From Bin5 sp965218625 (GTDB lineage: Bacteria; Chloroflexota; Anaerolineae; Caldilineales; Caldilineaceae), in NCBI GenBank assembly GCA_965218625.1, contig CBDCLG010000020.1, positions 868,001 through 932,000 on the forward strand: a DNA stretch of 64,000 nucleotides. Reading direction: 5' to 3'. The notes under the pieces were generated by a model. It was not told where the DNA came from, ran no database searches, and worked only from the letters and a program-made list of their open reading frames with translations. The translations under genes were made by a program, and so were the position numbers. How positions within the stretch are numbered: the first letter of the stretch is position 1; every line of letters starts with the position of its first letter. Shown here in pieces: positions 52,625 to 62,255 of this stretch.

Positions 52625-53114
52625 CTACGACTCTTTGGCCAGGCCGTGCCAGTTGCCGCCTTCAAACCAGTTCAAAAAGACAACGCGATCTTCCTCGTCG
52701 GCGATGGCGTCGCCGGCCGCCTGCCCCTGCGCCCTGGCCTGGCGCGCCGCGTCAGTATCGCCAGCAGCTGCATATGCCCTGGCCAGGGAATCATAGGCGA
52801 AAGCCTTGTCCCAATCTTCCAACTCTGCGGGGTTGGCTTCAATCAGCTCCAGATAACGACGGGCGTGACGCAGGCGCAGCCTCGCCCAGCCCGGCAGCCG
52901 CGTACACGCTGGCGACGGCAAACTCGCCGCGACCGTGATTGGCGACCGTGCCGACCTGCATCCAATGGTGGCAGCTTGCGTGCGCGGCGTGAATATATGG
53001 TTCGGCTGTCTCCGCTGTCACCAGCCCGGCGTCCAGGGCGTCCATCGTGCTGTTGTTGAGCTGGATGCCGAACCAGCGGTGGGCTTTGGGGATTTCAAAA
53101 GGCGCTTCAGCCAT
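52625..53114 (-). pseudogene. Conserved hypothetical helical protein, frameshifted
   Basis: From ATG 53114 one frame gives PFEIPKAHRWFGIQLNNSTMD, AAHASCHHWMQVGTVANHGR and AVASVYAAAGLG; a second frame from about 52890 continues RLRHARRYLELIEANPAELE, WDKAFAYDSLARAYAAAGDT and EEDRVVFLNWFEGGNWHGL. Together they match a widespread uncharacterised helical protein, about 160 residues, with TPR-like helices. One frame change lies near 52880-52910. I know no function for the family. Confidence 0.7.
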
Positions 53115-53267
53115 GGTCAGTCCTTCCAAGTATGGAATCGGGACGGCCTGAACAGCCGTACAGGTGGTGGAAATCCCGCCGTTAACTGTACCCGGCAGGA
53201 TGGCGCGGGACATCGCATCCATGGTAGCACCACCTTTGCCGAAGTCAAGCCGCGCTGCCCTTGTTTC

Positions 53268-53513
53268 CAGGGCAATCGCATCTAAATCTGGACGCCAAAA
53301 CAACCCTCAAAGGGCACCCACGATGGGCACCCACAAGGGTGCCCCTACCAAATCGTCATTCGTTTTCGGCTCAAAAACCGGTCTCCAGTCGCCGAAACCT
53401 TAAGAATTCGCGACCGCGCACTATGATTTGCACTGTTCTCGGCTTTTTTTCGGAGTTGGGCTCGAATCAGGTCGTGTCGCGGGGTCTTGACCCAATTCGA
53501 TGCAGTCGCGCTG
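53268..53513. mobile_element. MITE-like element, copy D (246 bp)
   Basis: The left end CAGGGCAATCGCATC and right end GATGCAGTCGCGCTG form inverted repeats with three or four mismatches. The flanks CCCTTGTTTC (53258-53267) and CCCTTGTTGC (53514-53523) match at 9 of 10 bases, a probable target duplication. It is longer than copies C and E because of an extra stretch (AAGAATTCGCGACCGCGCAC, near 53402-53430) shared in part with copy B. The hairpin GGGCACCCACAAGGGTGCCCC is present. Confidence 0.82.
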
Positions 53514-53543
53514 CCCTTGTTGCGCCGGTGCACGCCTCCACTG

Positions 53544-54194
53544 TCAGGCAATGGCAAGCAGGCAGGCGTAGTTCTGGGAAGGTGTGGGCGCTTCGATCTC
53601 TTCTTCCCACAGCCCCAGAGAGGAGACTCGGGAGAAGCCGGCCTCCTGCAGAAGTTCCAGGTGGCGGTTGACAGCGAACCGACCGGGCTCGAAGGGGTGA
53701 GGCGTTCCTTCGGGCTTGACGAAGTCGCCGTTCAGCAGCGGCCCGCCCTGCGGCAACGCCTGCGCGCAGCCCCTATATACCTGGGCCGTCTGCGCTTGAC
53801 CGCCCAGGTCGTGCAACGCCCAAGTGGACACGAGCGCGTCCGGCGGACGCGATAGGTCGGTGCCCCAGCGGTCGTCCAGCAGATCGGTTTGTTGCAGATG
53901 CAGGCGGCCGCCAAACCGCTCCAGACGCGACGCCGCCTGGGCCAGCATCGGCAGCGAAAAATCGATGCCTTGGTAGGAGAGGGACGGCAGGCGGGCAAGC
54001 AGATATTCGGCCAGATAGGCGGGCCCGATTCCCAACTCAACGACATGACCGGATGCGGCAATGGCGATTTGCAGCTGCCGCAGTATCGTCTCGAACAGGT
54101 GCAGTCTCTCCGGCGTCGGCGTGAAGCGCCGCGACCAGTTCTCGGCGTAATCTGAATCATGAAACTGATGCATGGCGCCTACGACTTCGGACAT
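53544..54194 (-). CDS. Class I SAM-dependent methyltransferase
   Basis: A 216-residue methyltransferase. The ATG at 54194 has AGGAG nine bases upstream. Motif I reads VVELGIGPAYLAEYLLAR (residues ~51-68), the acidic post-I residue is in YQGIDFSLPMLAQA, and motif IV reads PDALVSTWALHDLGG. The C-terminal part ends in ASC-type LWEEEIEAPTPSQNYACLLA. No Cys cluster is present. The substrate is unknown. It is intact even though genes on both sides are broken. Confidence 0.88.
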   Translation of the reverse strand: MSEVVGAMHQFHDSDYAENWSRRFTPTPERLHLFETILRQLQIAIAASGHVVELGIGPAYLAEYLLARLPSLSYQGIDFSLPMLAQAASRLERFGGRLHLQQTDLLDDRWGTDLSRPPDALVSTWALHDLGGQAQTAQVYRGCAQALPQGGPLLNGDFVKPEGTPHPFEPGRFAVNRHLELLQEAGFSRVSSLGLWEEEIEAPTPSQNYACLLAIA

Positions 54195-54503
54195 CGATGT
54201 TTTCTCCTGTTGTGCTTCTATCGTTTTCAATGCGGATTGATTGATCCGGTGCCGGCGCGATGCACACACAGTGGGGAGCCGGGCGTCATAGACCCGGCTC
54301 CCTGACTGCTGTATTGGAGGCGTAATTGTCAATTAAAGAGGGCATTGAATAGATAGCGGCTTATAGTTCGTTGACTCAACTCTTCTATAAGCAAGGCTAC
54401 CCACGTGCGATCTTTGTGGTCGATCAGGCACAGGGCATGTCGGTATGGGTCCTGCATGAGTCGATACCATCTTTGTGTATGACCACTGGGCGCCTTCGGT
54501 CAT
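54195..54503. other. Intergenic region, nothing recognised
   Basis: About 310 bases between the methyltransferase gene and a decayed lipoprotein gene. AT content is higher than in the surroundings. No open frame, repeat, RNA gene or clear promoter was seen. Confidence 0.35.
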
Positions 54504-55097
54504 TCAGAGTATGCGACAAAGAGCAGGAGAATGACTTTTGACGCATCCGATCGATTCCGATTTTTGGGCAAACTCTTCGGTAGAAGCCTCCTCGATCAAA
54601 AAACGGAGTAGAGAGGGAGTGTCATATGCGTAGGAATCCATCCCTAAGAACAAGAGGAAGTAAAGCATGTCTGTAATTGGCTCATAGTCGTTGTATGGTT
54701 CAACCCATTGTCCGCAGTTGAACTGCATCTGGAAACAAAGAGGGGATTCAGCTCCGTTTCAAGCGTGAGAAGCTCTGATGCGGTAGAGGGTGGTCTCTCG
54801 TTCGCCATCCCATGCGACATGATCACGAGCGAGTGGAGCATTTCCCAAGCCCTGCAATCGGTGTCAGGAAGAGAAGGAGGCGGGCTGCCGCCGTGCATCA
54901 CGCAATCGACCGGCTTGGCGGTGGTTGGGGTATGGAAAGGTTGAGGTGTCGGAGTAGAGGTCGATGCTGGGCGGCGGCGTGAGGGTTGGCGAGGTTGTGT
55001 TGGTGGGCGAGGGTAGATCGACTGACAAGGTTTGCGGAACACATGCAGTTGCAAGCAGAAGGGTAGAAAGGGTGGCAATCAATATTCGTGATGACAT
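54504..55097 (-). pseudogene. Putative lipoprotein, frameshifted
   Basis: From ATG 55097 (GAGGAA upstream) the frame reads SSRILIATLSTLLLATACVP, a signal peptide with lipobox LATAC, then a Thr/Pro/Ser stalk (LPSPTNTTSPTLTPPPSID). Later parts continue in two other frames and end with FNCGQWVEPYNDYEPI, FLLFLGMDSYAYDTPSLLRF and IEEASTEEF. At least two frame changes, near 54930 and near 54735, are needed to join them. No family is recognised. Reading the three parts as one gene is my inference. Confidence 0.45.
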
Positions 55098-55315
55098 AGC
55101 TTGTTCCTCTTCCAACCCTGGCCGGCCTGCAGGTTGGGGCACACCTGAAGTGGGCCGGTGGGCGATGAATCTCTGGCCGCCAGTTGTTATGGCGGTGAAA
55201 CTACGCCGCCCGAAGCCGGAATCTGAAAGCTGGGCGTATTGTCCATATCTACTTTGTGCCTTGAAAAGTAGAGATGGGTGCGCCCCCTCTCGCGAGGAAG
55301 CGCACTGAACTCCAC

Positions 55316-56726
55316 TCAATTGGCGTCATCCACTTCCAGGGCCAGGACCTCTCCTTCTTCAACGTCGACCACAACGGTCGCGGTCCCGTTCTCGCCCTCC
55401 AATGTGACGGTCCATACCCTGACACCGCCGCGAACGCCGCCGCGGGCAGAGCTGTCGACGACGGTTCCAATGTCGTCGGACTCGGCGACGGCATCGGCGG
55501 CGATTTCGTCCGCTTCTCTGAGACTCTCCCACTGCAGATCGGGGTCCTAGTCCTCCGTCGCCGGGCGGGTAACCAGCTCAACATCGATCGTGCGGCTCCC
55601 TGCCGTTGCGCAGAACGCCAAGCTCCACGGTCTCGCCGGGCAACTTCTGCAGGATCAGGTAGCTGATCACATCCTCGGAAGCTGCGGACCTCCATTCCAT
55701 TGATGCTGACGATAATGTCGCCTGTGCGCATACCGGCAGCGACGGACGGGCCGCCCTCCAGCGCCCGGCTGACGTATACTCCGAGGACGTTGGCTTTCAG
55801 ATTCATCTGTGCCGCCACCGGCGCCGAGACGGTCATCCCGGAGATGCCCAGAAAGGGATAACGATACTCTCCTTCGTCGATCAGAGCCGGCACGATGCGC
55901 TCGACGACCGTGATCGGGATGGCGAAGCCCACGCCTGAATTGACGCCGGCGCCGGTTATCGAACGCCCTTCGGTGCGAATCGCGAAGTTGACACCGACGA
56001 CCCGTCCGCTCAGGTCCAGGAGCGGCCCGCCCGAATTGCCGGGATTTATGGCGGCGTCGGTCTGGATTACGTCGGGCAGCGAATAGCGGCCGACACGCCC
56101 AGGATCCCCCATGGGGAAGCTGCGGCCCAGTGCGCTGACGATGCCCAAAGACATTGAGTTTTCAAGGCCGAAAGGGCTGCCCAGTGCGATCGTATAGTGG
56201 CCGACCTTGGGCAACGTATTTCCGCTCGCGTCAGTGGTCGCAGCGACATGCCGTCAGGCGCTTCGACGCGGAGTACGGCGAGATCGGACTGGGGATCGCG
56301 GGCGACCAGCTCGGCCTCCGCCCACATGCCATTGGCGAAATTGACGATGATCTCGGTCGCGTTCTCGACGACGTGGTTGTTGGTGACGATGTGCCCGTCT
56401 TCATCCCAGACCCAGCCGCTGCCCTGCCCTCCCTGCGGCTGTGAAGGATCTTCCAACCGGGACTCCGGGAGCCGGACGAGGATGCTGACGACGGACTGCG
56501 TCGCCCCTTCGTAGATGCGGGAAAGCAGTTCCTGGTCTGGATGGTCGGGGCTTCCCTCTTGCGTAATGTATGTGATTTCTTGCGGTGGTGACTGGTCCGT
56601 GGTGGCTTCCACCGTAGCCGGTGTGATCTCTATTTTTCCGATTCCGGCCAATCCGATGACAAACGCGATAGCCAGAATCCCGACCACAACCAGAAAGGTC
56701 CGCAGACTAACTGTTCTTGGTTGCAC
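55316..56726 (-). pseudogene. HtrA/DegP-type serine protease with PDZ domain, frameshifted
   Basis: Start GTG 56726 (AAGGA upstream). One membrane segment (FLVVVGILAIAFVIGLAGI) is followed by an S1-type protease: His in HIVTNNHVVENA, Asp in DPQSDLAVLRV, Ser in AAINPGNSGGPLLDLSGRVVGV. The frame changes near 56195-56230. A PDZ domain follows (YPFLGISG ... GPSVAAGMRTGDIIVSINGM), with further frame changes near 55670 and 55620 and an in-frame TAG at 55547-55549. After it, in the same frame as the final stop at 55316, lies VTLEGENGTATVVVDVEEGE, which looks PepSY-like. HtrA proteins degrade misfolded envelope proteins; this copy is likely dead. Confidence 0.82.
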
Positions 56727-56889
56727 TGTTACGTCTTCCTTGGTCTATAAGCCAACTCATCTCCGATGTGGGAGAGAGTGGTCCGCTTCAACTGCTCCAA
56801 TCGCCCCAAGCATAGCAGGTTTCGCCGCCGCCGTCCTTATCAGTTCCCTATGGAAACTTTAACGAAATCTTATCGTCGCTCCGGCGTGA

Positions 56890-58323
56890 TCAGGGACCTT
56901 TGTCGGGATCGGCCGGCTTTCTGTCGAGAGAGAGCACGAATCGGGCGCCTGTGCCGGCGGGGCGGTTATGGGCGGTCAGTGTGCCGCCCTGCGCCTCTGC
57001 CAGCCGGCGAGAGAGCGCCAGCCCGATACCCATCCCATCGCGCAGCCGCTCCTGCCGCGGGGAGCGGTAGAGAAAGTCAAAGATGCGCTCCAGCTCGGAG
57101 GGGTCGATGCCCGGCCCGGAGTCCTCAATCGTCAGCTCGACCACGTCCGCCTTGGAGCGTACGTCAACCCGGATTTGCCCGCCGTGGGACGTGTACTTGA
57201 TGGCGTTGTCCAGCAGATTGCCGACGACCTGGCCCATCCGCATCGGGTCTGCCGCTGGAAGCGTTGCATCCGGAGCGATGCCCGCAGCCAGCTCGATCTC
57301 CTTTTCCATTATGCGCGGGTCATAACGGCGGCACTCTTCGCGGACGAGCGCGCCGACGTCGGTGGGGACGAGGTCAAGCGCCAGATTGCGCATATCATTG
57401 CGGGCCAGCAGGGCCAGGTCGTCCAGCAGACGCCGCAGCTGATCGACCTGATCGTCGATGCCGGAGGAGAGTTCAACGACCACGTCCGACTGGCTGTCAT
57501 GCTGGCTCAGGACCTGTGCCGCGGCCTTGATCGCGCCCAGTGGACGGCCCAGTTCGTGCACGACGGCGCTGAGCAGACGCCTTCTTCCCTGCTCCAACTC
57601 ATACAACCGCTCCGACATCTCGTTGAAGGTACGCGCCAGCGTGCGCACTTCGGTCGGGCCTTCTTCCTTGACCGGGCTGGGCGCGCTGTCGAAGTTTACG
57701 GCGCGCGAGGCCCTCGTCAAGCGTTCCAGGGGCTGATTCAACGAGCGACTGAGTGCGAAACTCAGTAGAACGGCCACCAGCAGCCCGACGCCCGCAGTCC
57801 CCCAAACGGTCCAGCGCAGAATCGCCAGCCGATTGGACACCTGGGTCAGCTGCATTGACAGATGCACGGCGCCGACCACCTCCCGGTCCTCGTTATGCAA
57901 GGGAACCGCGACCGCGGCGCTGCCTTGCCGCACCTGGCGGGCGATCTCGCCCGCGAGGGCCTTTCGCAGCAACTCCGGGTCGGGCGGGCGCAGGGGAACC
58001 TCTGTCGATGCGGTGGCAATGCCCGGCCTGACCACGATGTCGCCCTCTTCGTCGACCACATGGAACAGGACCGGGACCTGCACTTGCAGGCGGGCGAACA
58101 GGGAGCGCGCCTGCTCTTCATCCTCGAGCGCGGACAGTTCGGCCTGATAGAGCCGTGAAATCAACTCGGCCTGTCCGGCCAGCTGCGCGGTCGCTTCCTC
58201 CAGGACAAACCGGGCTTCGAGGAGGTAGTAGAGCAGGAGGCTGAGCAGGGGAACGATCACCAGCAGGGGCAGCAGATGGCTGATGGCCAGCCGGCTGCGC
58301 AGATTACGCCACATGCGGGTCAT
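56890..58323 (-). CDS. Sensor histidine kinase
   Basis: A 477-residue two-component kinase. Two membrane segments (about 13-36 and 168-190) enclose an extracellular sensor domain of about 130 residues. A HAMP domain follows (SRSLNQPLERLTRASRAV), then the HisKA helix with H256 in SAVVHELGRPLGAIKAA; the H-box has HELGRP in place of the common HELRTP. The ATP domain has the N box VVGNLLDNAIKYTSHGG, G1 EDSGPGIDP and G2 DGMGIGLALSRRL. It overlaps the response regulator gene by 20 bases and would phosphorylate that protein. The signal is unknown; the gene for a broken HtrA is next to it. Confidence 0.94.
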   Translation of the reverse strand: MTRMWRNLRSRLAISHLLPLLVIVPLLSLLLYYLLEARFVLEEATAQLAGQAELISRLYQAELSALEDEEQARSLFARLQVQVPVLFHVVDEEGDIVVRPGIATASTEVPLRPPDPELLRKALAGEIARQVRQGSAAVAVPLHNEDREVVGAVHLSMQLTQVSNRLAILRWTVWGTAGVGLLVAVLLSFALSRSLNQPLERLTRASRAVNFDSAPSPVKEEGPTEVRTLARTFNEMSERLYELEQGRRRLLSAVVHELGRPLGAIKAAAQVLSQHDSQSDVVVELSSGIDDQVDQLRRLLDDLALLARNDMRNLALDLVPTDVGALVREECRRYDPRIMEKEIELAAGIAPDATLPAADPMRMGQVVGNLLDNAIKYTSHGGQIRVDVRSKADVVELTIEDSGPGIDPSELERIFDFLYRSPRQERLRDGMGIGLALSRRLAEAQGGTLTAHNRPAGTGARFVLSLDRKPADPDKGP

Positions 58324-59020
58324 CCTTGCCCGCGGGGGTCAATCGATAGCCCACGCCCCGCACCGTGTGAATACGACGGGGATGCGTCGCATCTTCCTCT
58401 ATCTTTGTGCGCAGCCAGCGGATATGGACATAGACGGTCTGCATTTCGCCGACCCAGTCCGGGCCCCACACGTTTTTCAGGATGTCGGCGACAGGGACGA
58501 CTTCATCTGCCCGGCTGGCCAGATAGGCGAGCAGATGAAACTCTTTGGGCGTAAGCGCGACGGTGCGCCCGCCGACCATGACCCGGTGGGCGGCGCGGTC
58601 CAACTCGAGGTCGCCGACGACAAGCAGGGGCATTTCGGCGCCGCCGCGTTCCTCGTTTGCGGCGGCGCGCCGCAGAACGGCCTTTACCCTGGCCAGGAGC
58701 ACATCGATGTCGAACGGCTTGGTGACGTAGTCGTCCGCGCCCAACTCGAGGCCGACGATTTCATCCAGCTCGCGACGGCGGGCGGTCACGAAGATGACAG
58801 GAGCATCGAGGGAGTGCTGCAGCGCGCGCAAGGTCTCCAGCCCATCGATTCCGGGCAGGCCGATGTCGAGCAGGACGAGCTGCGGCCGGACCAGGCGGGC
58901 TTTTGCCAGCGCCTCTTCACCGCTGCCGGCGGTCTCGGTGCGGTAACCGGCGTTCTGCAGACCGATCGAGAGGCTGCGCCGCATCAGCTGGTCGTCATCC
59001 ACGACAAGAATCTTCGTCAT
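58304..59020 (-). CDS. OmpR-family response regulator
   Basis: A 238-residue regulator. The receiver domain has the acidic pair in VVDDDQLM, the phosphate acceptor D52 in LVLLDIGLPGIDG and the lysine in YVTKPFDID. A trans_reg_C winged helix follows (LTPKEFHLLAYLASRADEVV ... VYVHIRWLRTKIEEDATHPRRIHTVRGVGYRL), which binds direct repeats upstream of targets. It precedes its cognate kinase gene with a 20-base overlap, so the two are translated together. Targets may include envelope stress genes nearby, which is only inferred. Confidence 0.96.
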   Translation of the reverse strand: MTKILVVDDDQLMRRSLSIGLQNAGYRTETAGSGEEALAKARLVRPQLVLLDIGLPGIDGLETLRALQHSLDAPVIFVTARRRELDEIVGLELGADDYVTKPFDIDVLLARVKAVLRRAAANEERGGAEMPLLVVGDLELDRAAHRVMVGGRTVALTPKEFHLLAYLASRADEVVPVADILKNVWGPDWVGEMQTVYVHIRWLRTKIEEDATHPRRIHTVRGVGYRLTPAGKDDPHVA

Positions 59021-59072
59021 AGGGGGATCTTACCCTACGCGCAGTACAAAGTATGTAGTACGCATTGCTCTT

Positions 59073-59549
59073 TCAGTGCACTCCAACTCCGTAAGAATAG
59101 ACGAGATGTCCTCCGAGCCAGCCGCTGAGGACCACGAGTCCGATGCCGAGAAGAAGCTGCACGGTCAGCCGCCATTTTTGACTGCGTTGGTCGAGAATGT
59201 TCCCCGGCGCGGCGGAGCCGCCCGCTTCCGCCCGTTTCGTTCGCATCCAATGCAGCCAGCCGCGGTAGAGCAGCTCGGCGTAGAGGACGGCCAAAGCCAG
59301 CCCGCTGCCGGTATGCCAGTTGAGGATGGGGCGGAAGGGCGCGTCCGGCGGCAGGCCCCCCTGGGCGACGATGCCGCTGATTATGGCCGCCAGCAAGGTC
59401 AGCCAGCCGGGAAGGAGGAGGCCCCAGCCAAGAATACGCAGTTCAACGCGCGGCCAGCGATGGAGGTATCCAAGCATGGCAAGAGAGCCGCAGATCAGCA
59501 GCGCGATTGGAAAGTGGACGACAGCGGCATGAATCAGAGAAGGCTTCAT
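59073..59549 (-). CDS. DUF2231 domain membrane protein
   Basis: A 158-residue protein with four hydrophobic segments. It opens with IHAAVVHFPIALLICGSLAML, the typical DUF2231 start with the conserved H-x-x-x-V-H-F-P, and ends with LSGWLGGHLVYSYGVGV. The His residues in segments 1, 3 and 4 could bind haem or metal. The family is often found near cytochromes or redox genes; here MsrP/MsrQ genes lie divergent. It is 52 bases upstream of the response regulator gene on the same strand. Confidence 0.87.
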   Translation of the reverse strand: MKPSLIHAAVVHFPIALLICGSLAMLGYLHRWPRVELRILGWGLLLPGWLTLLAAIISGIVAQGGLPPDAPFRPILNWHTGSGLALAVLYAELLYRGWLHWMRTKRAEAGGSAAPGNILDQRSQKWRLTVQLLLGIGLVVLSGWLGGHLVYSYGVGVH

Positions 59550-59869
59550 GGCAGCAAGCTTCGGTACGTCGCGCTTTCAGACGAGCATTGGCGCCGGGCA
59601 GGATGCGGAAGTTTTTCAGGACTCTCCATATCGACCAGACGGCACTGCAAGCAGTACTTTACTTGGCATCACGAGGCCTCGGCAACTCGGCTCCAGTATG
59701 TATTGCGCATCACTGACGGAGGCCGACCCAGCCCATATCATTTCAGATATCGATAATTGTCTGATAAGATTGTCCGCAATAGATCCATAAGAATTTTTGG
59801 CTATACTCAGGATTGAATACGAAGTCGGAAGGCGGCAACAGTTCTGAACTTTAGGCGAATGGAGAAAGG
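59550..59869. other. Divergent intergenic region before msrP
   Basis: About 320 bases between the DUF2231 and msrP genes. A good -10 box, TATACT at 59802-59807, points toward msrP, but no clear -35 is at the right distance, which suggests an activator-dependent promoter. No gene is seen. Confidence 0.4.
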
Positions 59870-60862
59870 ATGAGAACCATGGCACGCATTCAGATTCCCA
59901 AGATTCCCTCGAGTGAGATTACGCCGGAGCATGTCTACCTCAACCGGCGCAGTTTTATGAAGGGCGCCGGAGTGGCGCTCAGCGCGGCGGCGCTGGCCGC
60001 ATGCAGGATGCCCGAATTGGAGGAGGTGGCCAGCAGCGGCGAAACGGAGCGCGCGGCACAGCCGGAAACGGCACAGGCAGAGGCGGGAACCGCCGACGAA
60101 CTGGGTGACCCGCTCAACACGTTCGATCAGATCGCCAACTACAACAACTATTACGAGTTCTCCACTGACAAGCAGGCGGTCGCGCGCCTGGCCGAAGGCT
60201 ACCAAACCTCCCCGTGGACGGTCGAGGTCGGAGGGCTGGTCAACAACCCGGGCACTTACGATGTTGACGACCTGCGCAAGATGTTCGACATTGAGGAGCG
60301 CATCTACCGGCTGCGCTGCGTTGAGGCCTGGTCGATGGTGATTCCGTGGATGGGCTTCCCGATCTCCGACCTGCTTGCCGTGGTCGAGCCGAAATCGGAG
60401 GCACAGTATGTCCGCTTCGAGACCATTCTCGACCCGGAAGGGATGCCCGGACAGAGGAACAGCAGCTGGTACGAATGGCCCTATGTCGAAGGCCTGCGCG
60501 TTGACGAGGCGATGAATCCGCTGGCGATTCTCGGCACGGGCCTTTACGGCAAGGACCTGCTCCCCCAAAACGGCGCGCCGATTCGCCTGGTGGTGCCCTG
60601 GAAGTACGGTTTCAAGAGCATCAAGTCGATTGTCAAGATCGAACTCGTCACCGAGCAGCCGACCTCGCTGTGGATGGCGGCGGCCGGCCATGAGTACGGC
60701 TTCTATGCCAACGTGAATCCGACCGTCAATCATCCGCGCTGGTCGCAGGCGACCGAGCGGCGCATAGGCGAAAGGGGCCGGCGCGAGACCCTGATGTTCA
60801 ACGGGTACGAGGAGCAGGTTGCCGACCTCTATGAGGGCATGGACCTGGTGGCGAATTACTAG
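59870..60862 (+). CDS. msrP: Protein-methionine-sulfoxide reductase catalytic subunit MsrP
   Basis: A 330-residue molybdopterin enzyme. A Tat signal lies near the N-terminus (NRRSFMKGAGVALSAAALAAC), possibly also a lipobox. The oxidoreductase domain carries the Mo-ligand cysteine C150 in YRLRCVEAWSMVIPW, then SWYEWPYVEGLRVDEAMNPL and PWKYGFKSIKSIVKIEL. It repairs oxidised methionine in exported proteins, taking electrons from the haem protein MsrQ. An ATG at 59879 is an alternative start. msrQ follows after about 150 bases. Confidence 0.95.
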   Translation: MRTMARIQIPKIPSSEITPEHVYLNRRSFMKGAGVALSAAALAACRMPELEEVASSGETERAAQPETAQAEAGTADELGDPLNTFDQIANYNNYYEFSTDKQAVARLAEGYQTSPWTVEVGGLVNNPGTYDVDDLRKMFDIEERIYRLRCVEAWSMVIPWMGFPISDLLAVVEPKSEAQYVRFETILDPEGMPGQRNSSWYEWPYVEGLRVDEAMNPLAILGTGLYGKDLLPQNGAPIRLVVPWKYGFKSIKSIVKIELVTEQPTSLWMAAAGHEYGFYANVNPTVNHPRWSQATERRIGERGRRETLMFNGYEEQVADLYEGMDLVANY

Positions 60863-61015
60863 CAAGAGAGTAGCGCTGTGCGCCCGCACTCATGTTTGTC
60901 ATACGCCTCGGAGTGCGGGCGTACAGGAGAGACATCGGTTGGGAACAGGCGCTGGTTCGGCAGGCGTTGGCAGATGGCGGGGAGCGGTGAGACGGGGCGT
61001 AGGGGGAGTGAAGGC

Positions 61016-61672
61016 ATGAATATCGACAAGCTGCTTACAAAGACCTATATCCTTTGGCTGACGCATATCGGCGCCTTGATACCGTTTGCATGGCTGCTGT
61101 ACGACGACTACACAAACGGACTGAGCGTCAATCCGATTCAGGACTGGACGCTCCGCACCGGCAAGACGGCGCTTGTCCTGCTCGTTCTCTCGCTGGCGTG
61201 CACGCCTTGCAACATCGTCCTCGGCTGGCGCAACATCATTGCGGCGCGCAAGTGGCTGGGCCTCTATGCATTCAGCTACGCGGCCATCCACTTCTACATC
61301 TTCATCGGGGTGGACTACGGCTTTCTGTGGACCTACATCTGGCAGGATGTCGGCACCAAGCTCTATGTCATTGTCGGCTTCACTGCGCTGTTGATTCTGC
61401 TCCCTCTTGCTTTAACCTCATCCACGGCGTGGCAACGCCGACTCAAAAGGGCGTGGAAAAAGCTGCACCAGTGGGTCTACGTCGCCGGCGTGCTCGCGGT
61501 CTTCCATTATGTCTGGGTTGTGAAGGCCGATTACCGGGAGCCGGCGGCTTGGGGTGCGCTGCTTGGTTTCTTCCTGATTGTGCGCATCCCCGCGGTGCGC
61601 AAGCGAATTGCCAGATGGCGGTCCAAGCCGCGCAGCCCGTCCGGGCCGAAAGCGAGGCGTTCACCGGCGTAG
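61016..61672 (+). CDS. msrQ: Haem-binding membrane subunit MsrQ
   Basis: A 218-residue ferric-reductase-like membrane protein with about six hydrophobic segments. The ATG at 61016 follows GGGGAG. Marks: NPIQDWTLRTGKTALVLLVLSLACTPCNIVLG, ARKWLGLYAFSYAAIHFYIF (haem His), then LKRAWKKLHQWVYVAGVLAVFHYVWVVK, with two His in the last haem-binding helices. It passes electrons from the quinone pool or flavin to MsrP. The ~150-base gap to msrP has no gene. Confidence 0.93.
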   Translation: MNIDKLLTKTYILWLTHIGALIPFAWLLYDDYTNGLSVNPIQDWTLRTGKTALVLLVLSLACTPCNIVLGWRNIIAARKWLGLYAFSYAAIHFYIFIGVDYGFLWTYIWQDVGTKLYVIVGFTALLILLPLALTSSTAWQRRLKRAWKKLHQWVYVAGVLAVFHYVWVVKADYREPAAWGALLGFFLIVRIPAVRKRIARWRSKPRSPSGPKARRSPA

Positions 61673-61771
61673 TTGCAGCGGGGAGCCGCTTGCCGTCGGG
61701 CCGATAAGCCAGACAGAGAGTCAACAGGGGGCCATATTTCGCCGTGCTCGTTCAGGCGAAGTGTGGTCCTT

Positions 61772-62080
61772 TCATTCTTGTCTTTCCAGATCGCACTGGG
61801 GACAGTGCAGCGGGTCCTCCAGTTCGATCAGATGATTGCCGCAGACAGAGAAGGTAACTTCCACCCGTTCGGAGAGGAAGCGCTTCTTCACCTCAACTTC
61901 GAGCAGAAGCGAGCGGCAACTGCTCGTCAGCAGCAGGGCGGGCACGGGACAGCTGTTGCAGTGTTTGCGTCTCCAGGGGCGTTCATTGACGGGGCTTGCC
62001 TCGAGCAGCCGGCAGGTCTCCCGATCATTGCCGCGGTGATAGTCCCCGTAGAAGAAACGACAGTTAACCGGTTGTGGCAT
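61772..62080 (-). CDS. Cys-rich small protein (CRFFYGDYHRG family), probable metal binding
   Basis: A 102-residue soluble protein. The N-terminal half has NCRFFYGDYHRGNDRETCRLLE and HCNSCPVPALL; the C-terminal half ends FSVCGNHLIELEDPLHCPQC. Nine cysteines, several as C-x2-C or C-x-C pairs, suggest one or two Zn or Fe-S sites. I recall similar proteins in Chloroflexota and relatives but know no function. The ATG at 62080 gives a compact protein. It converges with msrQ and is upstream-flanked by a terminator of the next minus-strand gene. Confidence 0.65.
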   Translation of the reverse strand: MPQPVNCRFFYGDYHRGNDRETCRLLEASPVNERPWRRKHCNSCPVPALLLTSSCRSLLLEVEVKKRFLSERVEVTFSVCGNHLIELEDPLHCPQCDLERQE

Positions 62081-62184
62081 CGGAATTCACGGGCGAAGCA
62101 GCTCTCCCAGCACAGTCGCGGATGCCACAACGCCTATGGGCAATCGTCAGGCGCGCGCCGGCTTGAAACGGGCGCGAGGGGCGG

Positions 62185-62220
62185 AAAAACAAGACCGCCG
62201 AGATCCATCGATCGGCGGCC
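62185..62220 (-). terminator. Rho-independent terminator of the winged-helix hypothetical gene
   Basis: On the minus strand the stem GGCCGCCGA pairs with TCGGCGGTC (one G-U), closes a ten-base loop and is followed by TTGTTTTT. It lies about 40 bases after the stop of the 62256-63503 gene. Confidence 0.75.
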
Positions 62221-62255
62221 GCTGACCCGATTGTCCGCTCAGAACGCGCGAACGC

